From NCBI GenBank assembly GCA_028023455.1, contig JAQFVV010006199.1, positions 7,762,972 to 7,826,971 on the forward strand: a stretch of 64,000 nt of DNA, in the 5' to 3' direction. This DNA is from Epiperipatus broadwayi (Eukaryota > Onychophora > Udeonychophora > Euonychophora > Peripatidae). Below the pieces are notes generated by a model. The model did no database searches and was not told the DNA's origin. It saw only the letters and a list, made by a program, of their open reading frames with translations. The stretch's first letter is position 1, and every line of letters starts with the position of its first letter. Below are positions 56,865 through 64,000 of this stretch, one piece after another. A program made the translations under genes and the position numbers.

Positions 56865-58249
56865 CTACAGTTTATGAAAGGAAAAAAAAACACATTAAAA
56901 CAAGCATTATTATCTAAATAAATTATATATAATAAACAAGAAAACTTACAAATTATGTAAACAGTTTTCTTTTAATTTGCATACATTTTTTTTTCTTTTA
57001 CATCATAGTTTTTACATTTACAGTAGAGTCATATATCTTCACCCATAATCTGATTTCTAGTCAAACCATTCTATCCAAGTAAGGTCAATTAACTTGAAAT
57101 TAATTAGAAATAGCTACATTGCCATCAAGTAACCTATCATTACTCAAAATAGCTTTTTGATTACACCCAGTAAAAGTATATGCCACTTGTGCATAAAATT
57201 CATAGTAGGAGTTTCCCACAATTTTCAGACTAATTAAATTATGGAACCACTTCCTACTTATCTTCAATTGTTTTTTTTCTCATTTATATAAAACAAATAG
57301 CATTTTTGGATGCAATTTGCATTGGATGCTCCCTTTTGCAGTAATCTCAATTGGCATCATTATATCTTTTTTAGTATCAGAACATTTGTCTTTTATTTAA
57401 GGCTTAAAATTATTCTCCCCCATTTCCATAATAATCCATCATCTCCTCTAATCTTTATTTTTTTAAATGATATTCAAAATAATCAAATCTAACTAATCTA
57501 ATAACTCATTTCTTGTCATCAATCTATCACGCAACTGCTGATTTCTCCTTTCTATACAAATACTATTATGGATACAATTTTTTGAATTTACTTAAAATTA
57601 ATCCTTGCTGCTCTTAAATGAAAATGCTCTACTTAATTCACAAGTTTACATAAAGGCATTTTAATGCTCTAATTCATAATTTTGCAATATTGTTAGTGTG
57701 TGTGGATATATTTGTATTTATATATTTTATGCTAATAAATAAAAATACTATTTAAAAAAAACTAAAATTTACCCTATTTAGTAAAGTATAAATTTTTGTT
57801 GACATTATTTTTGAAAAATTATATAAAGAAGGAAAGAATAAGGTGTTTCATACACAGTGATAGAAATGAAAAATATTAAATAATTTTTTTTCAGTATCTT
57901 TATAGTGGCCATCTTGAAGATTATTATATTTTTAAATTCTCATCTATGAAACTTTTTACACTTTTTAATATATTTTTATTTAACTTTATATTCTTTTCAT
58001 ATCATATCCTAATGAATTCTGGCAAGAAGTTTCTGAAAGTTAACTCAGTACTGTTAAATTAGAATATATATATATGGTTTAAAAATACCTTTTTATAGTC
58101 GCTTGACACAGCTCAAGTTTTTGAAGTATTTAATATATTATTTCAAAAATAATTTGACAATTATCTTCCTGTTTCTAAATAGGCTGGGTTTTAATTCCTG
58201 TTTTTTTTTCTCCCTCTCTCTCTTTGTTTATTAGCACATACTAATAAAT
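56865..58249. other. Intronic or upstream spacer, no gene seen
   Basis: A+T-rich sequence 5' of the FAM167 exon on its own strand. No further exon, promoter element or repeat was recognised. Confidence 0.5.
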
Positions 58250-58620
58250 TATATAACATACATATATCATCTAATTTGGACTATCATCTCATTGAGCTGC
58301 TAAATGTTTTTAGAAAAATTCAAACTTTATTTGAATTTTTAAATACATTTAAGCAATAACACACTGAATAATTTGAAAATTAACTTGCGCACTTTGCTAA
58401 CAAACAATTGAATGTATTTAGAAAAGTACAAATATAGTTTGAATTTTTCTAAAAACATTTCAATTAAATGATGTAAATAGTTCAACATACAATTACAAGT
58501 AAAATGCTGAATATTCTTATTACAACCAACTTCAAAATTGTAAACTATGATAATAAAACTCATGTGACAACTTTCAGAAGATTCTCTTCAGAAGTTAGGC
58601 CAAGCCTTCAAATATTACTA
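58250..58620. mobile_element. Fold-back element with hammerhead-like core (58 kb)
   Basis: An inverted repeat places AATGTTTTTAGAAAAATTC (58303) against GAATTTTTCTAAAAACATT (58441). The right arm resembles the right arm of the 61 kb element (AACAATTGAATGTA, TTTTTCTAAA-ACATT, GATG-AAATAG). Beyond the right arm, on the minus strand, CTGAAGA (58591-58585), a GAA/TTC mini-stem and GAAA (58575-58572) fit the CTGANGA-hairpin-GAAA core. Boundaries are approximate and no target-site duplication was confirmed. Confidence 0.45.
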
Positions 58621-59109
58621 AACACAACTCAAAATAGACTAGAATCTTATTTTATATAAAATAGACTTTACTTTTTTTTTTTGAAAGTATAAAAGATGAT
58701 TCACTCACATTTAACAAATGTTATGCATTGATATCTCTTTCATAAGTTATATGATTCAAGTTGTTATAAAAATGAAACTGATTAAGTCCTTACTTCATTA
58801 TAATATATTTATATGTGTGGGTGCATTAATGCTGCTAAACAAAATGAAAACAAGATTTGTTGATCTAATTTATCACTTTCAAATGAAATAAATAATATCT
58901 TCTTTATTAGTATAGTACTCAATGAAGAATAAAAAATGAAATTATAATATCTATTAGGCCAGAATATAAGTAAGTATTGATGTCCTTTCTGATTATAAAA
59001 ATCAATATATTTAATAATTATGAGTATTTTGTTCTTCCATATTTTCAAATAAAACAAAGCCTGGCTTAGAAACTGATTCCATGAATTTTATATTGTCATA
59101 TTTTACATT

Positions 59110-59695
59110 GAAAAATTATATATTACATATATTAAATTATTTACAATACCATTTACACCTTATCGATCACATTAAAATGCAATCTAATAAAATTAAATTT
59201 ATTTCTTTATATTTGCTTATGCAACAGAAATCCGATCAAAAATAAAATAATTAATACTGTACAGTATTTATAAAATTATTTAAAATATATAAGGATATAT
59301 AGTTACTTGGTTCATTAAAAAATCTGTATTGTTTAAAATCCATAATGTAGGATATTGTATAGAATGTGTTATACATAAATATGTATAATAATTAAATTTG
59401 TAAAGCACATAATTGTTACATAAAGTAATATATATTAAGGCTATAACCTTGTCTTTTAAATAAATCTTGTGTTAAGATGGTCTTAAAGTTATAGCTTTAA
59501 TATATTACTATAAGTATGTATGTATAGATAAGTATTATTTATATGGTCATATATATATATTTGAATATTGTAGTTCTGATGAAGACTGCTGGGTGGTTGA
59601 AACCATATGAAAATATAAAGGAATAAATTTTATTTTATTTAATTGCATTGTAAAGTGATTAATGAAGGTGTAAATAGTATTATATATAATAAATC
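59110..59695. mobile_element. Fold-back element with hammerhead-like core (59 kb)
   Basis: The left part (near 59115-59215: CCATTTACACC, GATCACATTAAAATGCA, TTAAATTTATTTCTTTATAT) is an imperfect reverse complement of 59610-59690 (AAATTTTATTTTATTTAATT, TGCATTGTAAAGTGAT, GGTGTAAATAGT). In the right part CTGATGA is at 59576-59582 and GAAA at 59599-59602, with only weak pairing between. A second small inverted repeat (AAGGCTATAACCTTGTCTT with AGTTATAGCTTTAATATATT) lies inside at 59436-59508. Old and degraded. Confidence 0.45.
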
Positions 59696-60204
59696 AATGC
59701 ATAAAAGAACAAGAAGCAGAAAGAAATTAATTTATTTTACATTTATTAGAGAGAGGAGATAAAATATTAAGTGAATTAATTTTATAATAAATTTTAATGT
59801 TCATTAAATTAACTGCTCAAAATGGATGATAATGTCCCTGGGGGTAATAAAATGATTTAGGGATGCAATAGTAGCTTCAGATGCATGTAATGGGCATGAA
59901 TAAGAATAAGGGGGCAGTGGAAGCATAAAAAAGAAACTTAAAAAAAATCACCATTCATATATATTTATTTGTTGAGCAACATAGAAGAAAAGTTCTAAAG
60001 ACTATTTTATTTTACAATAAATAAACAAAATGCAAATTATAACTGATCATAGTCAAATCTGCTGATAGATCTTAACAAATGTGTATTGGCAGATGAGCAT
60101 GTTACATAATATCGGGAAGTCTGGTATGCATCAACAGGAATATGTACATCAATGAATTTAAAATATCATCTACACAATTTTCTTTTCAAAAATAGTTCAT
60201 AACT

Positions 60205-60390
60205 TTCAATATATATAAATGAATACACCAAACTTTTTAAAACTTGATTTTTATATGAATATTATAAAAATATATAACTACACACCAACATTTTGACTAT
60301 TTTATATTTTTTATTATTTAATACTTTTATAATAGTCATATAAAAATCAAGTTTTAAAAAGAAGTATTCATTTATATGTATTAAATATGT
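60205..60390. repeat. Inverted repeat, ~65-bp arms
   Basis: The segment ATTTTAAAACTTG-type text at 60210-60275 (TTTTTAAAACTTGATTTTTA) pairs with 60322-60385 (TAAAAATCAAGTTTTAAAAA). The loop is about 45 bases. Both arms extend to ATGAATAC and GTATTCAT. No ribozyme-like core was seen, so it is a possible MITE. Confidence 0.75.
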
Positions 60391-60825
60391 ACATGCGATG
60401 GAATGACCTATTCGTAATATTGTACTATAAATAGGAAACATTTATAATATTTCTAAATTATGTGACAAGTAGTTATCAATAATACAAATGTAATAAGAAT
60501 TAAAATTTTTTAATTCATATTAGATCTTTATCGATTGCAGATCATATATTATTATTATTTTATTTTTATACATTTTCTTACACAGATACTGTAATAAAAT
60601 TGTGGCAGACTTGTGCAGATACAATACTAAAAGTAAAATAGAAATTTATATAACATTACAATAATAGCCAAAAACAAAATTTACTAAAATTTTTCCATAA
60701 CCTTGCAAATAGACCTTTTCAAAAGTATACATTCAATATATTTATCATTACAGTGTTAATAAAAATAGGGAATGAAATCGTTAAAAACTGATAATCATTA
60801 ATGTTTTCTTGAAGGTTTGTGATGA

Positions 60826-61262
60826 TTGTATTTTAGTTGTATTGATATAATGGTCTATTTTCACCATCTGATATTAAGTATTGAATGTCTTCAGAAAAAT
60901 TAAACTTTATTTAAATTTCCAATTACATTCAACTATTGGTTATAGCACACAGGTCAGTATATGCACAACATTTCAAGAGATATTATTCTCCTCTCTTCTT
61001 CAGGTGTTTCTGGCATAACCATTGACAGCATGGGAATATAATAGCCCAAGTTCTATTCCCATGCTAGTACTGTTACTGGTCAGGCCAACATCACCTGAAG
61101 AAGAAAGGAGAACAATACCTCTCGAAATGTTGTGCATATCTTAAGCTGTGTGCTATTACTAACAATTGAATGTAATTGGGAATTTAAATAAAGTTTAATT
61201 TTTCTAAAGACATTCAATACATAATATTAGATGATGAAAATAGTCCAATATATAAATACAAC
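60826..61262. mobile_element. Fold-back element with hammerhead-like core in both arms (61 kb)
   Basis: The left arm (about 60826-61020) and right arm (about 61085-61262) are diverged reverse complements around a ~65-base centre. On the plus strand CTGAAGA (61095-61101) is followed by a stem of the GAGAGG/CCTCTC type, loop AGAACAATA and GAAA (61124-61127). The left arm has the inverse (TTTC at 60971, TCTTCAG at 60997), and its stem II differs at several bases. CTGATAATCATTA (60788) and CTGATAATTATTA (61261) could be a degraded target-site duplication. Part of the right arm matches the 58 kb element. Confidence 0.6.
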
Positions 61263-61711
61263 TGATAATTATTAGCATTTATTTATATCTATCAAACTAT
61301 TTGTATTAATTGATAAATAAGGTATATATTAATAAGGAAAAATTATTTAAATAAAAGGTAAACTAAATTAAAAATATTAACTGATATTTAATTGTACATT
61401 TTTTGATGCATTTAGCTTGATGTTTGACAATTTAATATCAAATACACATATCTAATGCAAGCAAAAAAAAAACAAAACCCAATTTATTAATTTCATTAGT
61501 ATTTTATTTTTTTATTTTTTTTGATATGCATAATTTACTGTATATCTGACGTCATGAGTGCTATTCTAATTTCATAACTACTGCAAAAAAAAAAATTGGT
61601 TCTAGTGAAAGAAATTTCACTTGTTCAATTATATAAATAGTTATTTCTCTTGATAATTTTACACATCTCTTAGGATAAATAAACACATACATTTTACTTT
61701 TTTTTTGTTTG

Positions 61712-62580
61712 CAGATAGTCTAAGAAAAAATGTGGACAATATAATATTGAATATGGTTTTATTCAGTCACCTATGAACAATATATTACCAAAAAGTTTTG
61801 TCAAGTGAAGCTTCAAGATTACAAGAACATTTGACAAAAATTCATACTGATAGGAAATATTATAAGGATTTATCTTATTTTCAAGCAATTAAATTTTTTT
61901 TTGTCCTAGTTAACATTGAGCAAAACTCTTTTCATTAACACACTGATAAGATGGCAAAGAATTAAGGTTTCTTACAATATTTTATTATTGATTGCTAAAT
62001 CGGGAAAATTGTTTACAATTAATTCTATTGGCTAAAAGTGAAATAATATGCACTACTACATAAGCCAGCAGCTGATATTACCAAAAAAATTTCTTTGAAT
62101 GTCAATACAGCTCAAAAAAGAATTGGTGAAATAACTTAAGATATTGAAGATCTAATATATGAGTATTTCAAAGCATTCAGTTCTTTATAAAGCTTGATGA
62201 ATAAACTTTGATAAATAAATGAAGTCTTAACTTTGACATATGTGATTCATAAATGACAAAAAAAAAAAAAAAAAGCCAAGAATTATTATTTATTACAAAT
62301 ATGCAAACTGAAATTCCAGGAGAATTGATATTTTATGTATTGGAAGACTTTTTGTAAAAAAATTTCCCTTAGTAATTTTTTATCAGTTTCCTACTGGTGG
62401 TGTTCTACCAAAAAGAAGGATACAGGGAGTTTCTTGTATATTTTTAAAAAACAGTTTCAAATATATCTGCTGTACACTAGGACATTCATGTCAGTAGATA
62501 TGTGAAATGCAAGCATTAGTTTAAAGAAAGCTTTAAAAAAATGTAAATAATAAGATTCAGATAAATAAAAGGATATGAGA
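61712..62580 (+). pseudogene. hAT-superfamily transposase remnant (FAM200/ZBED/SCAND3-like)
   Basis: Plus-strand translations in shifting frames give QYNIEY-GFIQSPMNN (start of such proteins), ASRLQEHLTKIHTD (BED/zinc-finger H..H context), DLSYFQA, FTILLLIAKSGKLF, ISSLNVNTAQKRIGEI-like sequence (NTAQKRIGEIT near 62100), SQELLFITNMQTEIPGELIF, YVLEDFL, GGVLPKRRIQGVSCIF and a CCTLGH segment where the family reads VHCxxHR. The order follows the FAM200/ZBED-type hAT transposases recalled from memory. Frameshifts and stops are many. It lies outside the FAM167 exons, in their upstream flank. Confidence 0.6.
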
Positions 62581-62639
62581 ATTATATTATTATATAAAGA
62601 AAAAAAAAGTTAATTAATCAAATTCCATATTATAATTAT

Positions 62640-63930
62640 CTATTTAATAATGGATAGAGTAAAACCTAAATTAGAAGAATATAAAATCTTGGAAGAAAAT
62701 CTGAATGATTTTTATTCAGATGGACTAATAAGAAATAATTTATTCATCATTAATTAATTGATTAAAATAACTTTCAGGGGAAAAACCCCTATTATAACAG
62801 TTTTTAGATATAAAAAGAACTTATGATAGATTTATGAAGTGATTATGGAAAAATCTTAAAATAGAGGAATAAAGTCTTTAACAAATAATTTTTATAAATA
62901 TGAACTGAGAGATATAGAGTTGATAGAGCATGAATCTGAATTAATACAATATATCTTTTGCCATCTTTATTATTTGTTTTGTTTCTAAAAGAATAAGGGT
63001 TGAGATTGTGGATTTAACATTAGAAATTACCATAATCAAAATTAGAAAAATATATGTTATGGTCACCTTTTTTTTTTTTTGTGGATAGTAAGGTATTTTG
63101 AAAAATAGTTAAAAGTATGAAGTTGTGTGTAATTATAGAAATGTGCAAGTGCAACAAAAAATATAACACTTAAATTTAAGGAGAAAAAAAAATATTGATA
63201 ATTAATGGGAAGAATAAAACTGAATAATGGAAAATGAGAAATGGAGGAGTCTCAGCATTTAGGTATTATGTTAAATGGAAAAGGGAATTATAGAACAGTT
63301 GGGCATTAGAGTCAATAAAAAATAAAATAAAAAGCAAAATAGCAGAATGTAATTATTTTAAAATCTGTCATCTTTCTCAGATATGATGGTATCTTTTTGT
63401 TGAAAATGAGGAATTTTGAATTAGATACAGCAGATTTAAAATGTTTATAAAATTATAACATATGAATATAAATTTGATTAGAAAAAATATTGCATTGGAA
63501 TATGCAAAGAAGAACAATAAACAAAGTTAATAGATAAAGAAATTATTTATATGTATTTACAGAGACACAAATGGCATAAATATATAAAAAATGTACTACA
63601 GATCCATAATTAAGAGGAATGGAAAAGAAACTAGATAAATTGATTAGAAAAAAACCAAAAAAAATACAGAATTATAAAAAATAAATAATTAATAGTTTTA
63701 TAAGAATAAATATATATAAAGTATAATAGAATGTATTGAAATATAATAGTATGTATTAGAAATCATTTATTTTCATTACTTGATGCAAAAATTAGAATTT
63801 GGATACAAAAGAAAGGAAGTAAAAAGAAAATTCTAAATGGTAGATGTTGTTTGTGTGAATATGAAAAAAAGAATATTGAAAAATTATTTTTGAAATACAG
63901 AGAGTGAAAAAAATATAAAAATGAAGGGAA
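62640..63930 (+). mobile_element. Decayed non-LTR reverse transcriptase (third lineage), RT to zinc knuckle
   Basis: Plus-strand translation near 62655-62900 reads KPKLEEYKILEENLNDFYSD, GLIRNNLF, FRGKTPIITVF and FLDIKRTYDRF (RT motif A, 62806). Later come FFFFVDSKVF in the place of motif C (63069), QHLGIMLNGKGNYR (63252), NIYK (63700) and GRCCLCEYEKKNIEKLFLK (63841), which parallels CKLCKEGIENIRHLLIEC of the 53 kb element. It is therefore a diverged relative of that CR1/L2-like lineage. It has many stops and probably runs towards the window edge. Confidence 0.55.
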
Positions 63931-64000
63931 TGAGAAAATGAGATTTTTTTTATTGTTGTTGTTTAGATCTTATTCACGAGAATAATGACTATGAGAATAG

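Noticed and set aside
1-64000. CRISPR arrays, operons, Shine-Dalgarno sites, rRNA genes
   Set aside because: The window is eukaryotic. No regularly spaced direct repeats and no rRNA-like conserved stretches were seen.

Overview
This is a piece of an animal (metazoan) nuclear genome, very A+T rich by eye. It has spliceosomal GT-AG introns of 8 to 16 kb, many decayed retrotransposons and no bacterial features. The phylum cannot be fixed from the sequence. Hammerhead-like fold-back elements, RTE-like and CR1/L2-like non-LTR elements and a tRNA-derived SINE would fit a mollusc, another spiralian or a cnidarian, but this is inference only. Almost all open frames in the window are chance frames or transposon fragments.

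Two host genes are recognisable, and they converge. On the + strand, four exons (1917-2009, 10029-10140, 18579-18648, 33535-33712) join in frame into the last 150 residues of an SLC35B3-type Golgi PAPS (sulfate donor) transporter, with a poly(A) signal at 33781. On the - strand, exons at 56609-56864 and 40026-40241 join in phase 0 into the C-terminal part of a FAM167-family protein. Its 5' end lies beyond the right edge or in an unrecognised exon. About 6.3 kb of intergenic DNA separates the two stop codons.

The introns are filled with mobile DNA. (i) A nearly full-length CR1/L2-like non-LTR element lies at about 48.7-53.8 kb, with tandem 5' monomers, a PHD finger, an SGNH esterase, an endonuclease, reverse transcriptase and a C-terminal zinc knuckle. 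It has four 5'-truncated relatives at 2.2, 16.0, 22.7 and 40.4 kb. (ii) Five RTE-like fragments lie at 0-1.6, 3.9-4.5, 26-28, 29.4-30.6 and 42-44.5 kb. (iii) A second decayed non-LTR family occurs at 20.1-22.4 and 30.6-31.65 kb. (iv) A hAT (FAM200/ZBED-like) transposase remnant lies at 61.7-62.6 kb, followed by another reverse transcriptase remnant. (v) Two copies of a short tRNA-derived SINE (41.5 and 42.6 kb) carry target-site duplications.

The most unusual content is a set of palindromic elements at 5.8-7.2, 18.0-18.3, 28.1-28.7, 47.1-47.4, about 58.3-58.6, 59.1-59.7 and 60.8-61.3 kb. Most have little sequence in common, yet all carry the same layout: CTGANGA, then a short hairpin, then GAAA, which is the conserved core of a hammerhead self-cleaving ribozyme. 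Three are bounded by 12-14 bp target-site duplications. They look like non-autonomous Penelope-like or retrozyme-type retroelements inserted as head-to-head dimers. A CpG-retaining block at 23.5-25.4 kb with a TATA-like box is the other stretch that the annotated genes do not explain.
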